DNA of 21,721 bases, taken from contig DBXI01000041.1 in assembly GCA_002309255.1 (NCBI GenBank), positions 24,395 through 46,115 on the forward strand, in the 5' to 3' direction. Under the pieces are notes generated by a model. That model was not told the DNA's origin. It searched no databases and saw only the letters and a list, made by a program, of their open reading frames with translations. The DNA comes from Bacteroidales bacterium UBA1216 (GTDB lineage: Bacteria; Bacteroidota; Bacteroidia; Bacteroidales; Paludibacteraceae). The position numbers were made by a program, and so were the translations under genes. Below are positions 6,776 to 14,406 of this stretch, piece by piece (position 1 is the first letter of the stretch; every line of letters begins with the position of its first letter).

Positions 6776-9337
6776 TTAGAGCCAGCGGACGTAGCAGAAG
6801 TCCATACGATGCGGCAGCAGGTCGTTCTTGGGGAACATACGCAATCCGAACTTCAGCGCACCTGCGTAGTTAGCTACGTATGTGGTCTCGAAGTGCAGTA
6901 TTGTGCCTACGGCCTTCTTCAGGTCGAACTCCTGAACGTGATAGAGCTTGTCGTTGTTGTGCAGCGACGAGCGTGTTACGACGAGTTCTACGCCGATGCC
7001 CTTATCCTGCAGACCCTTGGTGTCGAGGATAACGTCAAGTTTGTACTGCTCACCCACCATCGGACCGGATGCGAGCACCTCATCGACATTGCTGCTAACG
7101 AGGCTGATCTCGTCCCAGTGGTTAACCACGTTCTCTTTCCATGCCACGATCTGCTTAGCCAGTTCGTAGTTGTTGGCAGCGAGTATAGCGTGACGCTTAG
7201 CCAGCTTGCAATAGAAACGGTCGAAGTAGTCGTCCATCATTCGCTTGGTGGTGAAGCGCGGGGTGATCTCGGTCACACTCTTCTTGATAGCCATGACCCA
7301 AGCAGGCGAGTAGCCTTGCGGGTTGCGTGCGTAGTACATGGGAATAATCTCACCCTCCAGCATCTGATAGATGGTAGCAGCATCGAGCTGATCCTGGTGA
7401 GCTTGGTTCTCGTATGTACGTTTGTCGGTCAGTGCCCAACCTGCGCCCTGTACGTACCCCTCGTACCACCAGCCGTCCAGCACGGAGAAGTTCAGCACAC
7501 CGTTCATCTGGGCTTTTTCGCCGGATGTACCGGATGCCTCGAGCGGACGAGTCGGGGTGTTGAGCCAGATATCCACACCGGAGATAAGACGCTTAGCCAG
7601 ATCCATGTCGTAGTTCTCGAGGAAGATGATCTTACCGAGGAACTGGGGCATACGGCTGATCTCGATGATGCGCTTGATCAGTCCTTGACCTGCGCCGTCA
7701 GCGGGGTGCGCCTTACCTGTGAAGAGGAACTGAACAGGATAGTTCGGGTTGTTCACGAGGCGCTCCAGACGCTCCAGATCGGTGAACAGCAGGTGTGCAC
7801 GTTTGTAGGTGGCGAAACGACGACCGAAACCGATGATCAGGGTGTTCGGGTTCATCTCGTTCAGTGCGCGAACGATACGTGCAGGATCGCCCTGGCTCTT
7901 CATCCAGTCTTCCTGGAACTTATGTTTGATGTAGTCGATCAAACGACGTTTCATGTACATACGTGTTGACCAGATCATCTCGTCAGGGATATTCTTGTAC
8001 TCGCGCCACATGTCAAGGTTCGACTGGTCGTTCCAGAAGCCCTTTGGGAAGTTCTGCTTATATACTTTCTTCCACTCCGATGCAGCCCAAGTCGGCATAT
8101 GTACGCCGTTAGTAACGTAACCTACGTGCAGTTCTTCGGGGTAATAACCCTTCCAAACGGGTGAGAACATCTTCTTCGACACCTCACCGTGCAGCCACGA
8201 TACACCGTTAGCCTCCTGGCAGGTGTTCAGCGCGAATACGGACATCGAGAACTTCTCACTGCCGTCCTCAGGATTAGCGCGACCGAGGCCGATCAGGTCA
8301 CCCCACTCTATGCCAAGTTTGTCGGCATAGGTGTGCATGTACTTGTAGAACAGGCCTTCCTCGAAATAGTCGTGGCCTGCGGGCACCGGCGTATGGCAGG
8401 TGTACAATCCGCTGGCGCGAACAACCTCCAATGCCTGACGGAAGTTCAGTCCGCCATTCACCAGGTCAACCATTCGCTGCAGCCCCATGAGAGCTGCGTG
8501 ACCTTCGTTACAATGGTAAACATCCTTCTTTATACCGAGTTTGTTCAGGGCGAGCACACCGCCTATACCCAGCAGGATCTCCTGCTTGATACGGTTCTCC
8601 CAGTCGCCACCGTAGAGCTGGTGGGTGATCTGACGATCCCACTCCGAGTTCATATCGTTGTCGGTGTCGAGCAGGTAGAGCTGGATGCGGCCTACGTTCA
8701 CGCGCCACAGGAAGGCGTGCACAAAGCGGTCGGGATACGGTACGTCAATCACCATCGGGCTGCCGTCCTCGTTACGCACCTGCTGGATAGGCAGGTTGTT
8801 GAAGTTCTGCGCCTCGTAGTTGGCGATCTGCTGGCCTTCGGGGCTCAACGTCTGGGTGAAATAGCCGTAGCGGTACAGGAAACCGATAGCCGTCATATCG
8901 ACGTTGCTATCCGAAGCCTCCTTCAGGTAGTCACCGGCGAGGATACCCAGACCGCCCGAATAAATCTTCAGCACACTTGACAGGCCGTACTCCATCGAGA
9001 AGTACGCAACCGACGGACGCTCTGCGTTATGAGGAACAGCCATGTACTCCGTGAAATCCTCATAGATCGAGTCGAGTTGCGCCATGAACACACGGTTCTT
9101 GCTCAGTTCAACGAGCTTGTCGTAGCCTAACATGTTCAGCAACAGCACGGGGTTCGACTGCGCACGGTGCCATAATTCGTTGTCAATCTGACGGAACAGG
9201 TTCTTCGCATCGCTGTTCCAAACCCACCAAAGGTTGTATGCAAGCTCACGTAACTTACTGAGGTTCTGCGGCAGATGTGCCTGTACGGTCACCTCACGAA
9301 ACTGCATCGGACTTGCATTGCTTACTTTAATTTGCAT
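6776..9337 (-). CDS. glgP: Alpha-glucan (glycogen) phosphorylase, GT35 family
   Basis: The enzyme releases glucose-1-phosphate from alpha-1,4-glucan in the cytoplasm using pyridoxal phosphate. The 853-residue protein has the DUF3417-type N-terminus with LAYNLWWVWN, then VAYFSMEYGLS and the GGLGILAGDYLKEAS substrate region. The cofactor site is EASGTSGEKAQMNG with the Schiff-base lysine at about residue 608. This is the compact bacterial/archaeal-type alpha-glucan phosphorylase rather than the E. coli GlgP/MalP subtype. The ATG at 9337 (MQIKVSNASP) is preferred; an in-frame GTG at 9379 would sit at the predicted transcription start. It is the promoter-proximal gene of glgP-gldA-like-ruvB-gluQ, with a predicted leader of about 40 nt. 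The rest of the glycogen pathway is not in the window. Confidence 0.96.
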   Translation of the reverse strand: MQIKVSNASPMQFREVTVQAHLPQNLSKLRELAYNLWWVWNSDAKNLFRQIDNELWHRAQSNPVLLLNMLGYDKLVELSKNRVFMAQLDSIYEDFTEYMAVPHNAERPSVAYFSMEYGLSSVLKIYSGGLGILAGDYLKEASDSNVDMTAIGFLYRYGYFTQTLSPEGQQIANYEAQNFNNLPIQQVRNEDGSPMVIDVPYPDRFVHAFLWRVNVGRIQLYLLDTDNDMNSEWDRQITHQLYGGDWENRIKQEILLGIGGVLALNKLGIKKDVYHCNEGHAALMGLQRMVDLVNGGLNFRQALEVVRASGLYTCHTPVPAGHDYFEEGLFYKYMHTYADKLGIEWGDLIGLGRANPEDGSEKFSMSVFALNTCQEANGVSWLHGEVSKKMFSPVWKGYYPEELHVGYVTNGVHMPTWAASEWKKVYKQNFPKGFWNDQSNLDMWREYKNIPDEMIWSTRMYMKRRLIDYIKHKFQEDWMKSQGDPARIVRALNEMNPNTLIIGFGRRFATYKRAHLLFTDLERLERLVNNPNYPVQFLFTGKAHPADGAGQGLIKRIIEISRMPQFLGKIIFLENYDMDLAKRLISGVDIWLNTPTRPLEASGTSGEKAQMNGVLNFSVLDGWWYEGYVQGAGWALTDKRTYENQAHQDQLDAATIYQMLEGEIIPMYYARNPQGYSPAWVMAIKKSVTEITPRFTTKRMMDDYFDRFYCKLAKRHAILAANNYELAKQIVAWKENVVNHWDEISLVSSNVDEVLASGPMVGEQYKLDVILDTKGLQDKGIGVELVVTRSSLHNNDKLYHVQEFDLKKAVGTILHFETTYVANYAGALKFGLRMFPKNDLLPHRMDFCYVRWL

Positions 9338-9380
9338 AATTGTTATGTATTTTAAGTTATTATTTTTCGAAAAACGCACG

Positions 9381-9412
9381 CAAATTTACGAAAACTTTTG
9401 CACATTTGCAAA
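9381..9412 (-). promoter_or_regulatory. Bacteroidota-type promoter for glgP
   Basis: On the minus strand TTTG (9409-9412), exactly 20 bp, then TAAATTTG (9381-9388). Predicted transcription start is near 9377, giving an untranslated leader of about 40 nt before the ATG at 9337. Confidence 0.85.
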
Positions 9413-9493
9413 TTTTTCTATAAGAAAAGAGCATTTCATGCAATTTTTCCGCGAAATGTGTCACCTATATTTGCATATTGCAGCAGATGCGCA

Positions 9494-9581
9494 GAATTTA
9501 AAAGCTCGTTAAAACCTCGTTAAAACCTCGTTAATGTCAGGTACATGCCTCGTATATGTCTCGAAAAAGTCGGACAAAAAT
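9494..9581. repeat. Degenerate 11-bp-period repeat in the divergent control region
   Basis: CTCGTTAAAAC occurs twice in tandem at 9505-9515 and 9516-9526. It is followed in the same 11-bp register by CTCGTTAATGT, CAGGTACATGC, CTCGTATATGT, CTCGAAAAAGT and CGGACAAAAAT, to 9581. The preceding 11-mer at 9494 fits more loosely. The C(T)CG anchor recurs on one face of the helix between two opposed promoters. Confidence 0.75.
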
Positions 9582-9681
9582 TGGGTTTGGATTATTTGTT
9601 GTCCAATCCGGCCAGAAAAGCCTCAAAAAAATAGTCCTCACCCGTCAATATGAAAAAAAATGAATGATTATTCAATTTTTA

Positions 9682-9713
9682 TTTGCAAATCCCATTTTTT
9701 TTTTGTAACTTTG
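9682..9713 (+). promoter_or_regulatory. Bacteroidota-type promoter for the hemerythrin/LuxR-type regulator
   Basis: TTTG (9682-9685), exactly 20 bp including a T-tract, then TAACTTTG (9706-9713). Predicted transcription start is near 9717, about 50 nt ahead of the ATG at 9767. It probably serves the long plus-strand run to 20808. Confidence 0.85.
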
Positions 9714-9766
9714 CGGGCTTTTAGTATGCATGCACCAAATTGTGCAGTAAAAAAACGCAGTGCAAC

Positions 9767-10624
9767 ATGATTTACCGCGATATAGACAAGATGAGTGAAT
9801 TGCTGTCGCGTGACAGGCGTGCTATGCAGATTGTCAGTCGTTTCGGAATCCCGATGGGTGTTGGCGAAAAGACGATTGACGTAGTGTGCAAGGATCATGG
9901 TATCCATACGCCCACGTTTCTGGCAATAGTGAACATCGAGCATGGGCAGACCGATGACATCGACCTGCCAACGTTGCAGATGTACCTAAGGAACGCACAT
10001 GCGTACTTCCTTGAGTTCCTTCTTCCCCGCTTGCGCAGGCAACTGATTGAGGCCATCGGCCCGACGGACACGAACAATCAGATCCCGCTACTCATCCTGC
10101 GCTACTTTGATGAATACGTGCAAGAGATACGCACGCACATACAGCACGAGGACGAAGGTCGGCTGGAGGTGCATGCCACGGACGACCAGCACATAACACA
10201 AAAACTGCACGAGCTGGTGAACCTGATCATCAAGTACTACCCTGCTCATTCTAAATACCCGTTTTCCAATGAGCTGATGACCACCGTGCTGCTGGGCATC
10301 TACCAGACGGAGGAGGAGCTGCAGACTCACTGTGCAATTGAGGACGAGATACTCCGTCCGGCACTAACCAAGCAGAAAGACCACCTGAACAGCCGGAAGG
10401 CGAAGGCGGAGAATCAGAAACAACAGGAAGAGCTGAGCGAACGGGAGATAGAGGTGCTGAAGTTAGTGGTGCAAGGGATGATTAACAAGGAGATAGCCGA
10501 CAAGTTGCACCTGTCGTTACATACCGTGCTGTCGCACAGAAAGAACATAGCCCGCAAGCTGAATATTCATTCCACGGCAGGTCTGACGATCTATGCTATC
10601 GTCAATCGGCTGGTGGATATTTAG
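9767..10624 (+). CDS. Hemerythrin-like / LuxR-type HTH regulator with an ScdA_N-like N-terminus
   Basis: The 285-residue protein has three parts. Residues about 5-57 (SRFGIPMGVGEKTIDVVCKD, then TFLAIVN) resemble the ScdA_N/DUF542 region of RIC (YtfE/ScdA) iron-centre repair proteins. Residues about 70-205 look like a hemerythrin four-helix bundle, with spaced His and acidic residues (LRNAHAYFLEFLLP, EIRTHIQHEDEG, THCAIEDEILRP). From residue 223 (LSEREIEVLKLVVQGM ... HTVLSHRKNIARKL) it is a LuxR/NarL-type DNA-binding domain. A di-iron sensor of NO, O2 or redox state that acts as a transcription factor is inferred; the ligand is unknown. The ATG at 9767 is chosen; a TTG at 9740 is possible. Its TAG stop is part of a dispersed TTAGACCGCT motif. 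Confidence 0.83.
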   Translation: MIYRDIDKMSELLSRDRRAMQIVSRFGIPMGVGEKTIDVVCKDHGIHTPTFLAIVNIEHGQTDDIDLPTLQMYLRNAHAYFLEFLLPRLRRQLIEAIGPTDTNNQIPLLILRYFDEYVQEIRTHIQHEDEGRLEVHATDDQHITQKLHELVNLIIKYYPAHSKYPFSNELMTTVLLGIYQTEEELQTHCAIEDEILRPALTKQKDHLNSRKAKAENQKQQEELSEREIEVLKLVVQGMINKEIADKLHLSLHTVLSHRKNIARKLNIHSTAGLTIYAIVNRLVDI

Positions 10625-10648
10625 ACCGCTCCGCTCAAAAAGAAAAGA
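10621..10648 (+). repeat. CCGCT-rich dispersed element, copy in the regulator/tilS spacer
   Basis: The spacer opens with TTAGACCGCT, whose TAG is the stop of the regulator gene, and ends in AAAAGAC three bases before the tilS ATG. Over a 24-base core (10627 on) it matches a segment of the rarA/hemW spacer (17351-17373) at about 19 positions by eye. Confidence 0.65.
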
Positions 10649-10651
10649 CTA

Positions 10652-11527
10652 ATGTTACGTAGAGTGCAGCAATATATACGCGCGCATGAGCTCCTAACGC
10701 AAGGAGCGCGTGTATTGGTGTGCGTGAGCGGTGGAGCAGATTCCGTTGCCCTGCTGGATGTGCTGCATCGTGGCGGGTACGAGTGCGTCGTAGCCCATTG
10801 CAACTTCCACCTTCGCTGCGAGGAGAGTGATCGGGACGAGGTCTTCGTGCGCGACGAAGTCAAGAGGCGCGGTCTGACATGTCATGTTCAGGACTTTGAC
10901 ACCAAGGCATATGCTGCAGACCGGAACATGAGCATAGAGCTTGCGGCGCGCGAGCTGCGATACAGATGGTTCGAGCAAGTGGCACGCGAGGAACATTGCA
11001 CAGCAATAGCCGTTGCGCACCACCAGAACGACCAGGCAGAGACCGTGGTGATGAACCTGCTTAGAGGCGCAGGCCTACGGGGTTTAGGCGGTATGCGCGC
11101 CAAGAGCGTCAATCCGGTGACAGGAAGCGAACCGATGGTGATTCGTCCCCTACTCTGCACCACGCACGACTATATTGTGCACTACCTGCGCGACATACGT
11201 CACTTGAGTTGGGTGGAGGATTCGACGAACAGCGACACCACCATCCGCCGAAACGCCATCCGCGCCTGGCTCAACGAGCGGAGCAAAGGAGAGATAGAGA
11301 ACATCTGCGCCACTGCAGCGTACATGCAGGGGTATGCAGACATCCAAGACGGCCAACAATCGCGCGCACGTGCGTTAGCGGAGCTATACGAGCAGTTGCG
11401 CGCCTATCAGCCGAAGGATGTAGAGGCTATCTACGAAGCCATGCAACGCGGCGAAAGCGGGAAGTGTTTTCAAACGCCACACGGCACGTTGGTCGTTAGA
11501 AAACATAGTTTAGAGGTTAGAGGTTAG
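10652..11527 (+). CDS. tilS: tRNA(Ile)-lysidine synthase, short form
   Basis: TilS changes C34 of tRNA-Ile(CAU) to lysidine with ATP and lysine, allowing AUA decoding; it is normally essential. The PP-loop SGGADSVALL at residues 26-35 and the AHCNFHLR, VAHHQNDQAETVVMNLLRGAGLRGLGGM and EDSTNSDTTIRRNAIR segments are diagnostic. The product is 291 residues; Bacteroidota homologues are usually about 430 and carry a C-terminal domain that is missing here. The frame closes at a TAG produced by a TTAGAGG heptamer array, which also encodes the last residues (LEVRG). Either a naturally compact TilS or a C-terminal truncation is possible. It sits between the regulator (27 bp upstream) and aroE (25 bp downstream). 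Confidence 0.93.
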   Translation: MLRRVQQYIRAHELLTQGARVLVCVSGGADSVALLDVLHRGGYECVVAHCNFHLRCEESDRDEVFVRDEVKRRGLTCHVQDFDTKAYAADRNMSIELAARELRYRWFEQVAREEHCTAIAVAHHQNDQAETVVMNLLRGAGLRGLGGMRAKSVNPVTGSEPMVIRPLLCTTHDYIVHYLRDIRHLSWVEDSTNSDTTIRRNAIRAWLNERSKGEIENICATAAYMQGYADIQDGQQSRARALAELYEQLRAYQPKDVEAIYEAMQRGESGKCFQTPHGTLVVRKHSLEVRG

Positions 11528-11551
11528 AGGTTAGAGTTAAGAGATTAGAGA
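11510..11551 (+). repeat. Heptamer array spanning the tilS stop and the aroE start region
   Basis: Six heptamers run in register: TTAGAGG three times, then TTAGAGT, TAAGAGA and TTAGAGA, ending one base before the aroE ATG. The tilS TAG stop (11525-11527) lies in the third unit. The last unit places AGAGAG directly before the aroE start. Confidence 0.95.
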
Positions 11552-11552
11552 G

Positions 11553-12260
11553 ATGCAACATTTTGGAATAATAGGTAAGCCACTGGGGCATTCGCAGTCG
11601 AAAAAGTTCTTCGACGAGCGCATATCCGCACGCGGTATAGATGCCGACTACACGGTTCACGAGTTGGACACCATCGAGCAGGTTGTACCCCTGCTTAGTA
11701 CGCTGGACGGACTGAACGTCACGTCGCCCTACAAGGAGGCTATCCTACCTTATCTGGACGAGATAGACGAACTGGCAAATCAGATCGGCGCGGTGAATGT
11801 CGTGTACAAGAACTGCGGCTACAACACGGATTATATTGGTGTTATAGAAGCGCTCACTCCATATATGCGGCAAGAGGACGATCGGGCACTGGTGCTCGGA
11901 TCAGGCGGAGCTGCTGCTGCGGTAAGATACGCGCTGAAGAAGATGGGACTGACGGTACAAGTGGTCAGCCGACAGAAAGGCAAGGGAAACTTGACATACG
12001 ACGAACTGACCGAAGAGATCATAGCCGAACATCGCATCATAGCCAACTGCACGCCGTTAGGCATGTTGCCGCACGAGGGCAAAGCGCCAAACATTCCATG
12101 GCAGGGAATCACCTCCGAACACCTGCTGTTCGACTGCATCTACAATCCGGAAGAGACCGTATTCCTCCAAAAGGGTCGCGAACGCGGCGCCGAGACGGTA
12201 AACGGATACACGATGTTCATCGCGCAGGCTGTGGCGGCGGCGAGGATATTTGAGATCTGA
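11553..12260 (+). CDS. aroE: Shikimate dehydrogenase
   Basis: AroE reduces 3-dehydroshikimate to shikimate with NADPH, step four of the chorismate pathway, in the cytoplasm. The 235-residue protein has the substrate motifs GKPLGHSQSK near residues 8-18, NVTSPYK at 55-61 with the catalytic lysine Lys61, and NTD at 91-93. The nucleotide-binding turn is GSGGAA at 116-121. ANCTPLGM and a C-terminal NGYTMFIAQA complete the family pattern. NVTSP in place of the usual NVTxP shows a small polar residue, which is tolerated. The start is fixed by the ATG immediately after the heptamer array. Confidence 0.96.
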   Translation: MQHFGIIGKPLGHSQSKKFFDERISARGIDADYTVHELDTIEQVVPLLSTLDGLNVTSPYKEAILPYLDEIDELANQIGAVNVVYKNCGYNTDYIGVIEALTPYMRQEDDRALVLGSGGAAAAVRYALKKMGLTVQVVSRQKGKGNLTYDELTEEIIAEHRIIANCTPLGMLPHEGKAPNIPWQGITSEHLLFDCIYNPEETVFLQKGRERGAETVNGYTMFIAQAVAAARIFEI

Positions 12261-12268
12261 TGATGTAC

Positions 12269-12282
12269 AATTGATAATTGAT
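12269..12282 (+). repeat. AATTGAT heptamer pair in the aroE / DUF4831 spacer
   Basis: AATTGAT occurs twice in tandem, followed by ATTTCGAT that runs into the first ATG of the next gene. This is the shortest of the spacer arrays and could be chance on its own. Confidence 0.55.
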
Positions 12283-12288
12283 ATTTCG

Positions 12289-13368
12289 ATGAATATGAAA
12301 CGAATCACATGTTGGGCGCTGACACTCCTGTTGTGCTGCGCACCATTTGGAAAAGTTAAGGCATTGGTTCTACCTGAAGAAGAGCCTGTTTTGGTATATT
12401 ACATGCCACAAACTGAGCTGCTGCTGACGGCTGAGTACGATGAGGTGGTGACCGAGATCGGACCGTTCTACCAGTACAGCGAACGGTTCTTGGGCACGAA
12501 GGATGTGGTCACCAAAGCCGAGCGGCTGTTTGTTCTCACCGGAATGAAGTTCCGTCCGATGGCTTGCGCCGACACGACGCGCACATTCATCTTGCAGGAC
12601 AAGAACATCAAACTGCAATGGGTTAACCTGTCGCCGCACGGAACACTGGTGGGCTATAACCTGCCCGCCGAACAGAGCACGAAACGCACCTCTTCTGCCC
12701 GCCATCGCGACAACGACAAGCAGCAAGAATCATCCATCGGCACCGAGACCACACGGCTGATGCCGCTGTTGGAGGAGCAACTGATGGCATCCAGTACAGC
12801 CAAGATGGCTGAGGGGGCAGCCAAGCAGATCTACCGCATACGTGAGACGCGACTGAACCTGCTGGCAGGCGAAGTGGACAAAGCGCCGGTGGACGGCAAT
12901 GCTATCAAACTCATGCTGCAGGAGCTGGACAAACGGGAGCAGGAGCTGACGGCCCTGTTCGTAGGACGGAGGACGGTGATCCATCATAAGCATCATGTGA
13001 CGTTTACGCCAAAGAACACATCCGGACAAAAAAAGGAGGAGAGCATACTTTTCCGGTTCAGCAAGTACTACGGCATTGTGGCAGCCGATGACCTGAGCGG
13101 CGAGCCGGTGAACTTGCAACTGACCAAGAACACCCATAGTCAGCGCCACACGGATAAACCTTCACAGAAACCCGGAACAAGCCTGTACTATAACCTACCG
13201 GGCAGCGGCAACTTGATCGTTACCTATGGCGACAACGAGATGATCAACCATCCGGTAGATATAGCACAATGGGGCGTGAGTGTGCCCCTGAACGCTGCAC
13301 TCATCGCATCCTCACCCAGGATAACATTCAATCCGCTCACGGGCGCCATTGTTTCAATTGAAAGGTGA
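12289..13368 (+). CDS. DUF4831 family exported protein
   Basis: The 359-residue product has an N-terminal signal peptide (MKRITCWALTLLLCC...), with likely cleavage near KVKA, so it is probably exported to the periplasm or envelope. The segment YYMPQTELLLTAEYDEVV...GPFYQYSERFLG is the recognisable N-terminal part of Bacteroidota DUF4831 proteins. No enzymatic motif is visible. A charged, coil-prone stretch near the middle (LLQELDKREQELTALFVGRR) resembles the conserved middle of the family. Function is unknown. ATG 12289 and ATG 12295 are both usable; the second gives a more typical signal peptide. Its TGA stop lies in the first unit of another heptamer array, ahead of porD. Confidence 0.78.
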   Translation: MNMKRITCWALTLLLCCAPFGKVKALVLPEEEPVLVYYMPQTELLLTAEYDEVVTEIGPFYQYSERFLGTKDVVTKAERLFVLTGMKFRPMACADTTRTFILQDKNIKLQWVNLSPHGTLVGYNLPAEQSTKRTSSARHRDNDKQQESSIGTETTRLMPLLEEQLMASSTAKMAEGAAKQIYRIRETRLNLLAGEVDKAPVDGNAIKLMLQELDKREQELTALFVGRRTVIHHKHHVTFTPKNTSGQKKEESILFRFSKYYGIVAADDLSGEPVNLQLTKNTHSQRHTDKPSQKPGTSLYYNLPGSGNLIVTYGDNEMINHPVDIAQWGVSVPLNAALIASSPRITFNPLTGAIVSIER

Positions 13369-13382
13369 TAAGTGAAAGGTGA
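13362..13382 (+). repeat. Heptamer array at the DUF4831 / porD junction
   Basis: AAGGTGA, TAAGTGA and AAGGTGA run in register. The TGA stop of the DUF4831 gene (13366-13368) is the end of the first unit, and the other units repeat the same TGA. Confidence 0.85.
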
Positions 13383-13429
13383 AATAATCGTTCGAGTGAA
13401 ACGAGATAAGATAATTGGAAGGAAAAAGA

Positions 13430-14344
13430 ATGAGAAAAACCATCAGTATATTCTTGCTATTAGGTTGCAGTCTGTTATGCGCGGGTCAGGAGATCAACTG
13501 CCGTGTGACCGTGAACAGCGACCAAATAGAAGGTTCGAACAAGCAGGTGTTCGAGACGCTGCAGAAATCCATCGAGGACTACATCAACACGTCCAAATGG
13601 ACAAACATGGTCTTTGCGGATGCAGAGCGGATAGAGAGCAGTATGATGATCGTCGTAGGAAAAGTTAACGACAACGAGTACACTTGCGAGATGACCCTGC
13701 AGAGCCGCCGGCCGGTGTATGGCACATCCTACACCACGCCCGTACTGAACATTCGCGACAGGTACTTCAACTTCACCTATCAGGAGTTCGACCGTCTCGA
13801 GTACCAGCAGAACACCTTCACCACCAACCTCACTGCTATGCTGGCTTATTACTGCTACCTGATCATCGGCTTCGACCTGGCCACCTACTCGCGCCTAGGG
13901 GGACAAGGCTGCTTTGACGCCTGCGAGCAGATCGTGCAGACCTGCCAAGGTGCCAGCATGAGCGAGCAAGAGCAGCAGGCGTGGCTCGCATACGACCGCA
14001 GCAGCGGCAACAAGAACCGCTACGCCATCATCTCCAACCTCCAGGATGCTGCATTCAAACCCTTCCGCGAGTATATCTATGAGTACCACCGCCTCGGACT
14101 TGACCAGATGGCAGCGAACGTAGCCAACGGACGAGCACGTATTGCTGAAGGGATTGAGATCCTGCAGAAAGCCAACGCCGCACGACCCGCCACGTACATC
14201 GTGACCGTCTTCCTCGACGCCAAAGCCGACGAACTGGCGGACATCTTCCACGGCGGGACTGACAAGGAGAAGAAACTCGTGTACGAAACACTCATGCGCA
14301 TCGATCCCACACGACAAAACACCTACGATCGGATTAATAAGTAG
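13430..14344 (+). CDS. porD: DUF4835 family protein, PorD-like type IX secretion accessory protein
   Basis: The 304-residue protein has a signal peptide (RKTISIFLLLGCSLLCAG) followed by QEINCRVTVNSDQI. The body matches DUF4835: EYTCEMTLQSRRPVYGTSYTTP, LNIRDRYFNFTYQEFDRLEY and LTAMLAYYCYLIIGFDLATYS are the family hallmarks. In Porphyromonas gingivalis this family is PorD, linked to type IX secretion, but many members occur outside confirmed T9SS loci, so the function here is inferred. Placement just ahead of recN is typical of Bacteroidales. If cleavage follows CAG, the mature protein begins with Gln, a substrate type for the glutaminyl cyclase at 1944-2975. ATG 13430 is preferred over an upstream TTG at 13415. 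Its TAG stop begins an AGT-rich heptamer array. Confidence 0.85.
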   Translation: MRKTISIFLLLGCSLLCAGQEINCRVTVNSDQIEGSNKQVFETLQKSIEDYINTSKWTNMVFADAERIESSMMIVVGKVNDNEYTCEMTLQSRRPVYGTSYTTPVLNIRDRYFNFTYQEFDRLEYQQNTFTTNLTAMLAYYCYLIIGFDLATYSRLGGQGCFDACEQIVQTCQGASMSEQEQQAWLAYDRSSGNKNRYAIISNLQDAAFKPFREYIYEYHRLGLDQMAANVANGRARIAEGIEILQKANAARPATYIVTVFLDAKADELADIFHGGTDKEKKLVYETLMRIDPTRQNTYDRINK

Positions 14345-14394
14345 TTGATAGTTGAAAGTTTAGAGAAGTAGGAAAGTTAAAAGTTGTAAGTAAT
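14339..14394 (+). repeat. Degenerate heptamer array in the porD / recN spacer
   Basis: AAGTAGT, TGATAGT and TGAAAGT are followed by looser units (TTAGAGA, AGTAGGA, AAGTTAA, AAGTTGT, AAGTAAT), a 7-bp rhythm of about eight units. The porD TAG stop (14342-14344) falls in the first unit. The array ends 12 bases before the recN ATG. Confidence 0.65.
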
Positions 14395-14406
14395 CCGTTT
14401 TTTAAG

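Larger units (their letters stand above)
9338..9766. other. Divergent intergenic control region (429 bp)
   Basis: This AT-rich stretch separates the leftward glgP run from the rightward regulator run. It holds a glgP promoter near its left end, a regulator promoter near its right end and a degenerate 11-bp-period repeat between them. I see no convincing ORF, tRNA or terminator here. A small imperfect palindrome TGAAT-gatt-ATTCA lies at 9661-9674, just upstream of the regulator's -33 element. Confidence 0.8.

Noticed and set aside
6764..7969. 401-residue plus-strand ORF opposite glgP
   Set aside because: It is antisense to a clearly conserved phosphorylase, shows no recognisable domain and has no promoter or credible start; it is a shadow frame.
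8189..8980. 263-residue plus-strand ORF opposite glgP
   Set aside because: Same reason: no domain, and the opposite strand encodes conserved GlgP motifs throughout.
9338..9379. Upstream GTG start for glgP at 9379
   Set aside because: It would lie at about the predicted transcription start, and the extra residues do not look like the family; ATG 9337 fits known N-termini.
9466..9473. TATATTTG on the plus strand as an additional promoter
   Set aside because: No TTTG lies at the right distance upstream; the complete promoter at 9682-9713 is closer to the gene.
9494..9581. CRISPR-like array
   Set aside because: The 11-bp units are contiguous and degenerate, without unique spacers or cas genes.
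9338..9766. Possible replication origin in the AT-rich divergent region with repeats
   Set aside because: No DnaA-box cluster is visible and no origin-associated genes (dnaA, dnaN) flank it.
9740..9766. TTG start at 9740 for the hemerythrin/LuxR-type regulator
   Set aside because: The ATG at 9767 gives the family-like N-terminus; the nine extra residues are Lys/Cys-rich with no support.
11510..11551. TTAGAGG repeats resembling telomere-type heptamers
   Set aside because: Only six imperfect units between two genes in a bacterial operon; other spacers carry different heptamers, so this is simple-sequence DNA.
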